DNA from: Planctomycetota bacterium
Lineage (GTDB): Bacteria; Planctomycetota; Phycisphaerae; Phycisphaerales; SM1A02
DNA: 64,000 nt
Direction of reading: 5' to 3'
Assembly: GCA_009926625.1 (NCBI GenBank)
Contig: RFON01000004.1
Coordinates: 1 to 64,000, forward strand
Shown here: positions 10,081 through 17,995 of the stretch, piece after piece
Numbering within the stretch: position 1 is the first letter of the stretch
How the letters are laid out: every line of letters begins with the position of its first letter
The notes under the pieces: generated by a model
What the model was told of the DNA's origin: nothing
Database searches by the model: none
What the model saw: only the letters and a program-made list of their open reading frames with translations
Position numbers and translations under genes: made by a program

Positions 10081-10086
10081 TATCCT
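10081..10086 (+). promoter_or_regulatory. -10 box TATCCT of the sugar isomerase operon
   Basis: TATCCT ends 8 bases before the ATG at 10095 and excludes the longer upstream reading of this frame. Confidence 0.5.
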
Positions 10087-10094
10087 GCGTTCGA

Positions 10095-11201
10095 ATGCCC
10101 CGCACACTCACCTTGTTTACGGGCCAGTGGGCAGACATGCCGCTCGCGCAACTTGCCCCGAAGGCGCAGTCGATGGGCTACGACGGTCTTGAACTCGCCT
10201 GCTGGGGTGACCACTTCGATGTGCTGCAGGCGGCGGATTCGCCCGCCTACTGTGCGAAGTTGTGGCAACTGCTTGGTGACCACGGGCTGACCTGCGAGGC
10301 CGTTTCGAATCATCTTGTCGGCCAAGCGGTATGCGACCTGATCGATGAGCGCCACCAGAGCATCCTGCCGGCGGATGTCTGGGGCGATGGTGAACCAGAG
10401 GCTGTCCGCGGTCGTGCGGCTGCGCGAATGCAGCGCACTGCCGTTGCGGCGCGCGCTTTCTTCGCTGCCAAGCCCGCGTCGCTTGGCACTGGTCATCGAG
10501 TAGTCGTGAACGGCTTCACGGGGTCGTCCATCTGGCACATGGCGTATGGGTTCCCTGCCACGACGCAGGCGATGTGGCAGCGAGGCTTCGATGACTTTGC
10601 GCGCCGCTGGACACCGATCCTCGATGGCTTCGATGCGGCTGATGTCGACTTCGCGCTCGAGGTTCATCCGACTGAGATCGCCTTCGACACCGCGACCGCG
10701 CAGCGCGCGATCGACGCAGTGCGCGGCCACAAACGATTTGGCTTCAACTTCGATCCGTCGCACTTCGCGTACCAAGGCGTCGATCCCGTTGGATTCATCC
10801 GCCGGTTTGGCGCGCGCATCTTCCACACGCACATCAAGGATGTCTGGTGGAACCGCGGCGACGGCACCGTGGGCACCTTCGGCGGCAACACTTCCTTCGG
10901 CGATCCGCGGCGCACATGGGACTTCCGCTCGCCAGGTCGCGGCGACATTCGCTTTGAAGACATCATCGTGGCGCTGAACGATGTCGGCTACCGCGGTCCG
11001 CTCTCGGTGGAGTGGGAAGATGCGCGCATGGACCGTGAACACGGTGCGGCGGAGGCTGCGGCATTCGTGCGGCGCCTCGACTTTCCCCCCAACGGCGCAG
11101 ACCTCGACAGCAACTTCAATCGCGCGCGGCGCCCCGCGGGCCAATCCGCGAGCGGTCCTGCGACCGCGACCGCGCACATCGGTGCGGGTCCACGCGCATG
11201 A
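10095..11201 (+). CDS. Sugar phosphate isomerase/epimerase family TIM barrel
   Basis: A 368-residue xylose-isomerase-like (AP endonuclease 2 fold) protein. Likely metal ligands are visible at the C-terminal strand ends: glutamate in ALEVHP (near residue 190), aspartate and histidine in NFDPSHF (near 218), HTHIKD (near 245) and glutamate in SVEWED (near 305). Families with this layout isomerise or epimerise sugars and inositols, or degrade 3-keto sugars. ATGA overlap with the next gene, an NAD-dependent Gfo/Idh/MocA protein, suggests that the two act on the same substrate, which cannot be named from sequence. The last 30 residues are low-complexity. No signal peptide. Confidence 0.85.
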   Translation: MPRTLTLFTGQWADMPLAQLAPKAQSMGYDGLELACWGDHFDVLQAADSPAYCAKLWQLLGDHGLTCEAVSNHLVGQAVCDLIDERHQSILPADVWGDGEPEAVRGRAAARMQRTAVAARAFFAAKPASLGTGHRVVVNGFTGSSIWHMAYGFPATTQAMWQRGFDDFARRWTPILDGFDAADVDFALEVHPTEIAFDTATAQRAIDAVRGHKRFGFNFDPSHFAYQGVDPVGFIRRFGARIFHTHIKDVWWNRGDGTVGTFGGNTSFGDPRRTWDFRSPGRGDIRFEDIIVALNDVGYRGPLSVEWEDARMDREHGAAEAAAFVRRLDFPPNGADLDSNFNRARRPAGQSASGPATATAHIGAGPRA

Positions 11202-12442
11202 GCGACACCGCCGCCGCACGCAAGCTTCGCATGGGCATGGTGGGCGGTGGGCGCGGTGCGTTCATCGGTGCTGTCCACCGCAGTGCAGCTGCACTCGATG
11301 GGCGAATCGAACTGGTGTGCGGCGCTTTCAGCTCCGATCCTGATTGCGCGCGCGCGTCGGGGGCGGAACTCTTCCTCCCGCCTGCGCGCTGCTACGAGTC
11401 GTTCGCCGAGATGCTGCGTGTGGAGGCTGCACTGCCGATCGGGCAGCGGATGGACTTCGTGTCGATCGTCACGCCGAACCACCTGCACGCGCCGATGGCA
11501 ACGGCCGCACTGCACGCGGGATTCCCCGTGCTATGCGACAAGCCGCTTGCGCTTTCGCTGCGCGAAGCACTCGATCTCCGCGCCGTCGTCCGCGCATCGG
11601 CACTGCCGTTCGCGCTGACCCACAACTACACGGGCTACCCGCTCGTGAAGGAGGCGCGCGCACTCGTGCGCGGCCGATGCATCGGTGCCGTGCGCAAGGT
11701 CGTGGTGGAGTACCCGCAGGGCTGGCTCGCCACTCGCATCGAGGCAAGTGGGCACCGTCAAGCATCCTGGCGGACTGATCCCGCGCGCGCGGGGCTCGCT
11801 GGATGCGTGGGCGACATCGGAACGCACGCGGAAAATCTGGCGGAGTATGTGACGGGGCTGCGCATCCGCGAACTCGCGGCGGACCTGACTTCCTTCGTCG
11901 ACGGTCGGCCACTCGACGATGACGCGAATGTACTGCTGCGCTTCGAGGGTGGTGCGAAGGGGGCGCTGATCGCTTCGCAGATCGCCGTGGGCGAGGAGAA
12001 CAACTTGAGTCTGCGCGTGTGGGGCAGCAGCGGCGGCATCGAGTGGCATCAGCGAGAACCCAACTCACTCTGGCTGAAGTCCGCAGACCAACCAACGCGA
12101 TTGCTGCGCACGGGCAGCGCGGGGCTTTCCCCCACCGCTGCCGCGGCAACGCGACTGCCGCCTGGGCATCCCGAGGGCTACATCGAAGCGTTCGCGAACA
12201 TCTACCGCGCGTTCGCGGCGCAGGTCGCGGCGCATGTGGATGGCCTCTCGCCTCCATCCGATGCGCTCGACCACCCCACCATCGACGATGGCGTCCGCGG
12301 CATGGCATTCATCGAAGCGGTCGTCGCCAGTTCGCGCGCGAACGCTGCATGGACGCCGCTCGCCGCAGATGCGATGCCATGCGCCGCATCGAGCTTGAAG
12401 TCCGCGCCACCTGTCGCGCCGCAGGCACCTCCCGTTCGATGA
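11198..12442 (+). CDS. Gfo/Idh/MocA-family NAD(P)-dependent oxidoreductase
   Basis: 414 residues. N-terminal Rossmann fold with MVGGGRGAF near residue 15, [12 protein letters not shown] near 90, and the CDKPLA motif (family lysine-proline) near 115. The C-terminal substrate domain has THNYTGYP and the [10 protein letters not shown] segment near 206, where the family places its catalytic histidine. The N-terminus has no Tat signal, unlike many planctomycete relatives, so it should be cytosolic. Coupled by ATGA to the isomerase before it and to the phosphoesterase after it. A sugar or inositol dehydrogenase role is likely; the substrate is unknown. Confidence 0.9.
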   Translation: MSDTAAARKLRMGMVGGGRGAFIGAVHRSAAALDGRIELVCGAFSSDPDCARASGAELFLPPARCYESFAEMLRVEAALPIGQRMDFVSIVTPNHLHAPMATAALHAGFPVLCDKPLALSLREALDLRAVVRASALPFALTHNYTGYPLVKEARALVRGRCIGAVRKVVVEYPQGWLATRIEASGHRQASWRTDPARAGLAGCVGDIGTHAENLAEYVTGLRIRELAADLTSFVDGRPLDDDANVLLRFEGGAKGALIASQIAVGEENNLSLRVWGSSGGIEWHQREPNSLWLKSADQPTRLLRTGSAGLSPTAAAATRLPPGHPEGYIEAFANIYRAFAAQVAAHVDGLSPPSDALDHPTIDDGVRGMAFIEAVVASSRANAAWTPLAADAMPCAASSLKSAPPVAPQAPPVR

Positions 12443-13071
12443 GCGCGCGCATCTGGGTGACGGCGGATACGCACTTCACGCATGCCGAGGCGATCGGTCT
12501 CTTTGCGCGACCCGTTGCCGCCAACGATGTGTCGGGGATGGATGACCTGCTGATCGAGCGCATCAACGACCGCGTCGGTGCGCGCGATCGATTGATTCAC
12601 CTCGGCGACTTCCTCGGCCCGCGCGATTGGAAGGGCGAAGGTCGTGACAAGACATGCGCGGATGCGCAGTCGCTGCGTGAACGCATCCGCTGCCGGCACA
12701 TCGAACTGGTCCGCGGCAACCACGACCCTGGTCCGAAGCGACTGCGCGGGCTCTTCGAGGAAGTGCATCAGATCCTCTCCATCAAGGGTTGGGGCGGCGG
12801 CGACGATCGCATCGTCTGCTGCCACTATCCACTGCGCACATGGCAGGGCATCTTCAGCGGTGCGTTCCATCTCTACGGACATGCGCACGGCGCGATGCCG
12901 CAGCAGGGTCGCAGCTGCGATGCCGGCGTCGACTGCTGGGCGTATGGCCCCGTGCTGCTCGACGAGATCATCGGATCGCTCGCGCAGGTCGAGCCGCCTT
13001 CCCTCGCGCGGGTCGCGCCGCGCGCGCAGCCGATGCGCACGCCGCGCAGCGGACTTGTCGAGCGCCGATAG
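12439..13071 (+). CDS. Metallophosphoesterase, calcineurin-like
   Basis: A 210-residue soluble protein with all dimetal motifs in order: TADTHFTH (residues 8-15), HLGDFLG (near 54), RGNHD (near 93), CCHYPL (near 128) and YGHAHG (near 146). The pattern matches small bacterial phosphoesterases of unassigned substrate. The start is the ATG in the ATGA overlap with the oxidoreductase gene. The shared operon hints at a phosphorylated sugar or nucleotide, but this is only inference. The C-terminal 35 residues are Arg/Pro-rich and outside the domain. Confidence 0.87.
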   Translation: MSARIWVTADTHFTHAEAIGLFARPVAANDVSGMDDLLIERINDRVGARDRLIHLGDFLGPRDWKGEGRDKTCADAQSLRERIRCRHIELVRGNHDPGPKRLRGLFEEVHQILSIKGWGGGDDRIVCCHYPLRTWQGIFSGAFHLYGHAHGAMPQQGRSCDAGVDCWAYGPVLLDEIIGSLAQVEPPSLARVAPRAQPMRTPRSGLVERR

Positions 13072-13074
13072 CAT
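13069..13074 (+). promoter_or_regulatory. -10 box TAGCAT of the small lipoprotein gene
   Basis: TAGCAT starts at the stop codon of the phosphoesterase gene and ends 9 bases before the ATG at 13084. Confidence 0.4.
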
Positions 13075-13083
13075 CACCGCCGC

Positions 13084-13389
13084 ATGCCGTTCCCACCAAA
13101 GTTTCCCGTTGCCTCCGACTTGCGGCGCACCGCATGCGGGGTTGCAGTGACGGCGCTCATCTCGGCCACTGGCTGTGTGTCGGACGACCCGATGAACACC
13201 ACGGGCGGAAGTGCGCGCCTCTCGCAGGCGGCAAACAATTCGTCGCAGTACACAGGTTCGTGGGACTTGCAGACGACGAACATGGATGAACGATGGAGCG
13301 AGGATCCAACGGTGATGGAGCCTGACTACCCGTACGCGGGCCTGCAGCCCGGCTTCGGTTCGTCGGCGTTCACCCAGTACGGTTCCTGA
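13084..13389 (+). CDS. Small putative lipoprotein, unknown function
   Basis: 101 residues. A short basic start (residues 1-15), a hydrophobic stretch and then ATGC followed by VSDDP give a plausible lipobox with the modified cysteine near residue 31. The mature part, about 70 residues, is rich in Ser, Thr, Asn, Tyr and Gly and has no recognised domain. It faces the lipoprotein gene at 13419 tail to tail. I do not recognise a family. Confidence 0.6.
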   Translation: MPFPPKFPVASDLRRTACGVAVTALISATGCVSDDPMNTTGGSARLSQAANNSSQYTGSWDLQTTNMDERWSEDPTVMEPDYPYAGLQPGFGSSAFTQYGS

Positions 13390-13418
13390 CGCAGGTCACG
13401 GACCGCGCGCCGTTCCAT

Positions 13419-14153
13419 TCAGCGAACGACCTTGCGCACCTTGCCCGATGCGGTCGGCATGTCGGTCGGTGGCATCCCAGGTCGCCATACGCGGTAGAAC
13501 CACTCCTCGCTGTCGGCGCGCTCAAGCGTGCTGCGCCAGCCGTCGGCCCACACGATCGTCGCCACACCATCGCTGACGCGCCAAGTCCCTGAGTCGAACG
13601 AATCACATGTCTTCATCGCCATGCCATCGCTTCGCAGCGCCAGCGTGACTTCGTACTGCGTTGTCTCGCCGCCACTCGGTACGGTCCAGATGCCCACGAA
13701 CGGCAGTCGATCGCCCATCACCTTCACCGCGCCGCCGTCGTTCTCAGGCTGATCCTGCGGACCAGATCCCTTCGCGAGCCCCGGCGGATAGCCGAGCTTT
13801 CGGTAACCGAGCGTGCGGCGCGAGATGAGATCGCGCCACCCACTGCTGTAGCGGATGTCGAGGCAGCCGTTGACCAACTCCCACCGACCGCGTTCACCTT
13901 TCGCACCATCGGGACCCTTCCAATAGGTGTCGACCGCGGAGCCATCGGGTGCAACGATGACATTGAAGAGTTCATTGTCGCTGTCGGTGAGGCTCCAGGT
14001 GCCCACCGCCTCTTCGCGCGAGAGGCCTCCGGCGCTTGGCATGCCGCCGCCTGCACCAGTCGCGCATCCTGCATGCAGCAGGCTCGCCGTGACCAGCAGG
14101 GCGGCGGTCGTGATCGGCGAGAGGGTGAGTCGCGTGGAGCGTCCGTGCTTCAT
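13419..14153 (-). CDS. Putative lipoprotein, unknown function
   Basis: 244 residues. Signal sequence with AGC lipobox-like site near residue 29-30, then a mature domain with two similar halves: [11 protein letters not shown] with [19 protein letters not shown], and later [11 protein letters not shown] with [18 protein letters not shown]. These look like a duplicated lipocalin-like or small beta-barrel unit of about 80 residues. Its promoter box TAGCGT lies seven bases before the ATG, diverging from purE. No partner in the neighbourhood reveals a function. Confidence 0.65.
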   Translation of the reverse strand: MKHGRSTRLTLSPITTAALLVTASLLHAGCATGAGGGMPSAGGLSREEAVGTWSLTDSDNELFNVIVAPDGSAVDTYWKGPDGAKGERGRWELVNGCLDIRYSSGWRDLISRRTLGYRKLGYPPGLAKGSGPQDQPENDGGAVKVMGDRLPFVGIWTVPSGGETTQYEVTLALRSDGMAMKTCDSFDSGTWRVSDGVATIVWADGWRSTLERADSEEWFYRVWRPGMPPTDMPTASGKVRKVVR

Positions 14154-14160
14154 GCTTGGA

Positions 14161-14166
14161 ACGCTA
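14161..14166 (-). promoter_or_regulatory. -10 box TAGCGT of the lipoprotein gene
   Basis: TAGCGT ends 7 bases before the ATG at 14153 on the minus strand. Confidence 0.45.
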
Positions 14167-14181
14167 CCACGCGGCAGTTCT

Positions 14182-14187
14182 TACCAT
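14182..14187 (+). promoter_or_regulatory. -10 box TACCAT of purEK
   Basis: TACCAT ends 6 bases before the purE ATG, the spacing expected for a leaderless transcript. Confidence 0.45.
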
Positions 14188-14193
14188 GCCGCC

Positions 14194-14763
14194 ATGCCAA
14201 AGCAGCGCGCGCTTGTCGGCGTCATCATGGGTTCCCGAAGCGACTGGGAAACGATGCGCCACGCGTGCGACATGCTCGCGCTCCTGGGAATCCCCTTCGA
14301 GAGGTCCGTTGTCAGTGCGCATCGAACGCCTCGTCGACTCTTCCGATTTGCGGAAGCCGCGCGCAGTCGCGGCATCCGCGTGATCATCGCCGGCGCTGGC
14401 GGCGCGGCGCACCTGCCAGGCATGACCGCAGCCCTCTCACCGCTGCCCGTGCTTGGCGTTCCAGTCGAGAGCAAGTCGCTGCGCGGACTCGACTCGCTGC
14501 TATCGATCGCGCAGATGCCAGCGGGAATCCCAGTGGGCACGCTCGCCATCGGCAAGGCAGGCGCGGTGAACGCCGCACTGCTCGCTGCGGCGATCCTTGC
14601 ACTGGACGACAGCCGCATCCGCGCGGAACTCGATTCGTTCCGTGCGGCGCAGACCGATGCGGTGCTCGCGAACATCGATCCAGCCGAGGCTCCCCCTGCG
14701 CGCAGTTCGCGTGCAGCGAAGAAAGCGCCGCGGCGCGCGGCGCGCCGAAAGGCGTTGCGGTGA
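14194..14763 (+). CDS. purE: N5-carboxyaminoimidazole ribonucleotide mutase (PurE)
   Basis: Moves the carboxylate of N5-CAIR to give CAIR in purine synthesis. The 189-residue protein has [11 protein letters not shown] at residues 10-20, SAHRTPRR near 44, and the GGAAHLPGM substrate loop near 75, followed by GVPVESKSL. PurK next door means it is the class I (mutase) form. The last 30 residues are Lys/Arg/Ala-rich and extend beyond the usual PurE end. The GTGA overlap couples it to purK. Confidence 0.95.
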   Translation: MPKQRALVGVIMGSRSDWETMRHACDMLALLGIPFERSVVSAHRTPRRLFRFAEAARSRGIRVIIAGAGGAAHLPGMTAALSPLPVLGVPVESKSLRGLDSLLSIAQMPAGIPVGTLAIGKAGAVNAALLAAAILALDDSRIRAELDSFRAAQTDAVLANIDPAEAPPARSSRAAKKAPRRAARRKALR

Positions 14764-15884
14764 AGGTCGGGGTCGTGGGGGGCGGGCAGCTTGGACGGAT
14801 GCTCGGACTCGCGGGCATTCCGCTGGGCATGCAGTTCCGCTTCCTCGAACCCGCGGCGGAATGCCCCGCTGCACGGCTCGGCGAGATCATCCGCACGCCG
14901 TACGACGATCCCGACGGGCTTGAACGCTTCGCGCAGGATCTCGGCTTCGCCACATACGAGTTCGAGAATGTCCCCGTGCAGACGGCGCGCTGGTTGGAGG
15001 AGCGCGTTTCGCTCGCGCCCAATTCCCGCGCGCTCGAAGTGGCGCAGGACCGCGTTCGCGAGAAGTCCATGCTGCGGGATCTCGGCATTCCCGTGCAGGC
15101 GTTTGCATCGATCAGCAGCGTGGGCGAGATCGCCGCTGCGGTCGAGCGCGTGGGACTGCCGGCAGTCCTCAAGACGCGCCGCATGGGTTACGACGGCAAA
15201 GGGCAGCATGTGCTGCGCGAAGGCAGCGATGCGGCAGCCGCCGTGCAACACGCATGGGAAGCACTCGGGCGCGTGCCCTGCATACTTGAGGCGTTCGTGC
15301 CCTTCGATGCCGAAGTGTCGCAAGTCGCCGTTCGCACGCGCCGCGCCGGCGGCGGCGCGCACCACGCGTTCTGGTCGCTCACGCAGAACGAACACCGAAA
15401 CGGCATCCTGTGGAAGAGCGAGGTGCCCGCTCCGTGCGACAGCGACGGCTCGCTTGGGGAACTCGCGCGCACGCATGTGGCGCGTCTCATGGACGACCTC
15501 GACTATGTCGGCGTGATCGCCGTCGAATTCTTCGTGTCACGCGGAACGCTGCTTGCGAACGAGATCGCACCTCGCGTCCACAACTCCGGGCACTGGACCA
15601 TCGACGGCGCGGAGACCAGCCAGTTCGAGAACCATCTTCGTGCGGTCACTGGTTTGCCGCTTGGGTCAACGGCAGCGCACGGTGCGAGCGTGATGTTCAA
15701 CCTCGTCGGGAAGTTGCCGCTGTCATCGCGCGTGCTGTCGCAGTCTGGAGCGCACCTGCACCTGTACGGCAAGAGCGCGCGCACGGGGCGCAAGGTGGGT
15801 CATGTCACGCTGACCGCGCAAGACCCTGCTGGCCTGCAGCAGTCTGCCGCCGAACTCGCGGCTGCGCTGCCGTGGGATGCGTGA
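14760..15884 (+). CDS. purK: N5-carboxyaminoimidazole ribonucleotide synthase (PurK)
   Basis: ATP-dependent carboxylation of AIR to N5-CAIR. The 374-residue ATP-grasp protein begins with [13 protein letters not shown], has [10 protein letters not shown] near residue 65, the ATP-grasp segment [12 protein letters not shown] near 140, and [15 protein letters not shown] near 260-275. The GTG start shares GTGA with the purE stop. Its last 80 bases overlap the end of the DNA methyltransferase gene on the other strand, an unusually long convergent overlap. Confidence 0.95.
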   Translation: MKVGVVGGGQLGRMLGLAGIPLGMQFRFLEPAAECPAARLGEIIRTPYDDPDGLERFAQDLGFATYEFENVPVQTARWLEERVSLAPNSRALEVAQDRVREKSMLRDLGIPVQAFASISSVGEIAAAVERVGLPAVLKTRRMGYDGKGQHVLREGSDAAAAVQHAWEALGRVPCILEAFVPFDAEVSQVAVRTRRAGGGAHHAFWSLTQNEHRNGILWKSEVPAPCDSDGSLGELARTHVARLMDDLDYVGVIAVEFFVSRGTLLANEIAPRVHNSGHWTIDGAETSQFENHLRAVTGLPLGSTAAHGASVMFNLVGKLPLSSRVLSQSGAHLHLYGKSARTGRKVGHVTLTAQDPAGLQQSAAELAAALPWDA

Positions 15885-16626
15885 CCCGCTGCGCAGCGCC
15901 TTCAAGTCTCCCGCGCGCAATCGCGATGGCCTCCGCACTGATGTCGATGCCAAGTGCCCGCCGTCCGCTGCGGACCGCCGCCACCAGCGTCGTTCCACTG
16001 CCGCAGGTCGGATCAACAACGAGCCCGTTCGGCCGGCAGCAGGCGCGCACGAGCACATCGAGCAGCGCAAGCGGCTTCTGCGTCGGCCAGCCGGTGCGTT
16101 CAATCGCCATGTTGTTGAGCGCGGCGATGTCCAGCACATCGGTGGCCTTCTTCGTGCGCCCGCGCAGGCGCGCGCTGCGTGCTGGAACGCGCGGCGCCTC
16201 GAACCAGTAAGCATCGCTGCGGCCATACAGCAGGATGTCATCGTGCTTGCGAGCGAACGAACGGGGACCCGATCCGCCGAGGCCATACGACCACACGAGA
16301 TGATTCACGAAGTTGTCCGCGCCGAAGATCTCATCGAGCATGAAACGCGCATGGTGACTCGTTCGCCAATCGACATGCAGCAGCAGAGACCCGTCCTCGG
16401 CGAGCACGCGGTGCGCCGCTCGAAGCCGCGGCTCCATGAATGCGCGCCAAGCGCCGATGTCATCGAAACGATCGGCGAACGCGAGCCCGCTTCTCCCCTG
16501 CCGCCGCACCCCCGTGTTGAAGGGAGGATCGAGATAGACGAGGGACGCGACCGCCGATGGAATCGCAGTGAGCGCGGCGAGGCAATCCGCCTGCTCAAGC
16601 CGCCACGACGGCGCATGATCCGTCAT
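15805..16626 (-). CDS. Site-specific DNA methyltransferase, beta-class amino-MTase
   Basis: 273 residues. The catalytic motif IV comes first (YLDPPFNTG near residue 30-38) and the AdoMet motif I comes late (DPTCGSGTT near 205), the order of beta-class N6-adenine or N4-cytosine methyltransferases. AERTGWPTQKP-like text (IERTGWPTQKPLAL) just before motif I is typical. No restriction enzyme gene is nearby, so it looks like an orphan. I start it at the ATG seven bases after the xerC stop; a frame extension of 14 codons is possible. The C-terminal 30 residues overlap purK. Recognition sequence cannot be told. Confidence 0.88.
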   Translation of the reverse strand: MTDHAPSWRLEQADCLAALTAIPSAVASLVYLDPPFNTGVRRQGRSGLAFADRFDDIGAWRAFMEPRLRAAHRVLAEDGSLLLHVDWRTSHHARFMLDEIFGADNFVNHLVWSYGLGGSGPRSFARKHDDILLYGRSDAYWFEAPRVPARSARLRGRTKKATDVLDIAALNNMAIERTGWPTQKPLALLDVLVRACCRPNGLVVDPTCGSGTTLVAAVRSGRRALGIDISAEAIAIARGRLEGAAQRVTHPTAAQPRVRRQTAAGQQGLARSA

Positions 16627-16633
16627 GCGCTGC

Positions 16634-17611
16634 TCAGGACGCCTCGGCGCGCGGATGGGCGCGGTCATACGCCTGCCGCATGCGCGCCGTCGTCAGATGC
16701 GTGTAGACCTGCGTGCTCGACAGCGACTGGTGTCCGAGCAGTTCCTGCACCGCGCGCAGGTCCGCGCCGTTGTCGAGCAGGTGCGTGGCGAACGAGTGTC
16801 GGATGGTGTGGGGCGAGATGTCTGGGTCGAGCCCGGCGATCTTGAGGTACTTCGACACCTTGCGCCGCACCGATCGGCTCGAAAGGCGAGAGCCGAGTTT
16901 GTTCACGAAGAGCGCGTTTTCAGGGCCCATCGGCACCTTTTCCGACTCCGCGCGCAGGATGTATCGCGCCACGGATCCGAGCGCATGCGATCCCACCGGC
17001 ACCGCGCGTTCTCGTCGCCCCTTGCCCTTGACCTTGAGCAAGCCCGCCTCGATGTCGAGGTCGCCGCGATTGATCGCCACGACTTCGCTGACACGGATGC
17101 CCGTGGAGTACAGCATTTCGAGTATCGCGCGGTCACGCGCACCAAGCATGTCGGCATCGCTCGGCGCGGCAAGCAGCTTCTCGACCTGATCAACGGTGAT
17201 CGCCTTGGGCAGGCGGCGCGCCTGCCGCGGTGTCTTCACGAGCGTCATCGGATTGCTCGAGGTGAACCCAGCCTTTTCCATCCACTTGTGGAAGGAGCGC
17301 AGCGTGGCGATCTTCCGAGCCGTGGTTGCGGCGGAGTACTTCTGCTCCGCAAGATGACCGAGAAAGCCGCGGATCGACTCGATGTTGGTGGCGAGCATCT
17401 GCCCGCATACGGTGTCGAGCGCAGTGGCGTCGCGCCGCTCGGTCACCTGTGCCTCGCGCGCATCGTCGACCTTCAGGTCATGTTCGGCGACGAGGAAGTC
17501 GGCGAACTGCCTCAGGTCGAGCCCGTAGCAGCGCGATGTGTACGGGCTGAAACGCCGCTCATCGATGAGGTAGGAGAGGAATCGGTCGATCAGTGGAACT
17601 GTCGCACTCAT
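16634..17611 (-). CDS. xerC: Tyrosine recombinase XerC/XerD
   Basis: Site-specific recombinase expected to resolve chromosome dimers. The 325-residue protein has the SAM-like N-terminal domain (about 1-125) and the catalytic domain with arginine in STGIRVSE, HTIRHSFATHL (His and second Arg), LGHQSLSSTQVYTHL (His and nucleophile Tyr). The N-terminal domain holds an insertion of about 25 residues (after residue 42, around AREAQVTERR) relative to typical XerC/D. The upstream stretch to the tRNA has an AT-rich patch at 17740-17800 that may hold its promoter. XerC and XerD cannot be separated by eye. Confidence 0.88.
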   Translation of the reverse strand: MSATVPLIDRFLSYLIDERRFSPYTSRCYGLDLRQFADFLVAEHDLKVDDAREAQVTERRDATALDTVCGQMLATNIESIRGFLGHLAEQKYSAATTARKIATLRSFHKWMEKAGFTSSNPMTLVKTPRQARRLPKAITVDQVEKLLAAPSDADMLGARDRAILEMLYSTGIRVSEVVAINRGDLDIEAGLLKVKGKGRRERAVPVGSHALGSVARYILRAESEKVPMGPENALFVNKLGSRLSSRSVRRKVSKYLKIAGLDPDISPHTIRHSFATHLLDNGADLRAVQELLGHQSLSSTQVYTHLTTARMRQAYDRAHPRAEAS

Positions 17612-17896
17612 GCTGTTGCCCTCGAGTCTGCGCCACCTGCGTTCTGTCCGCATCGTGCGGACCAACTTCGACTGTTTCGGGGCAGACAGAACGCCCTGTC
17701 CGCCCCCCGACGGATGCATTTATCGGCGTTCCGTGCTCGTGACAATAATGTTCGTCCGATAAAGGAAAATGACGCAGAAATCACGGGAAATCCGATGCTT
17801 TCTGTACCAGGACCGAGCGGCGCAGCCCGCGCCACCGTGTTGCGGCGGCGGGCGGCGATGGCTCGGTACACTTGTCCATCCGCCACACGGACTCTC
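17612..17896. promoter_or_regulatory. Divergent control region between xerC and tRNA-Lys
   Basis: 285 bases without a gene. It holds an AT-rich patch (17740-17800) unlike the surrounding GC-rich DNA, and a TACACT box at 17867-17872 that could drive tRNA-Lys. No dif-like 28-base palindrome was recognised by eye. Confidence 0.35.
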
Positions 17897-17969
17897 GATT
17901 GCGTAGCTCAGCTGGTAGAGCAAGTGGCTTTTAACCTCTAGGTCCTGGGTTCGATCCCCAGCGCAATCA
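17897..17969 (+). tRNA. tRNA-Lys (anticodon TTT)
   Basis: 73 bases. Acceptor stem GATTGCG/CGCAATC with discriminator A, D arm GCTC/GAGC, anticodon loop CTTTTAA giving TTT, T arm CTGGG-TTCGATC-CCCAG. CCA is not encoded. The anticodon stem AGTGG/CCTCT has a T-T mismatch at pair 29-41, where CCACT would pair fully. SNF2 helicase gene starts 26 bases downstream. Confidence 0.93.
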
Positions 17970-17995
17970 CTGCCCTTTCAGACCCGCCGCGTCCC

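Noticed and set aside
17740-17800. A dif site for XerC/D in the AT-rich patch
   Set aside because: No inverted 11-base arms around a 6-8-base centre could be found by eye.
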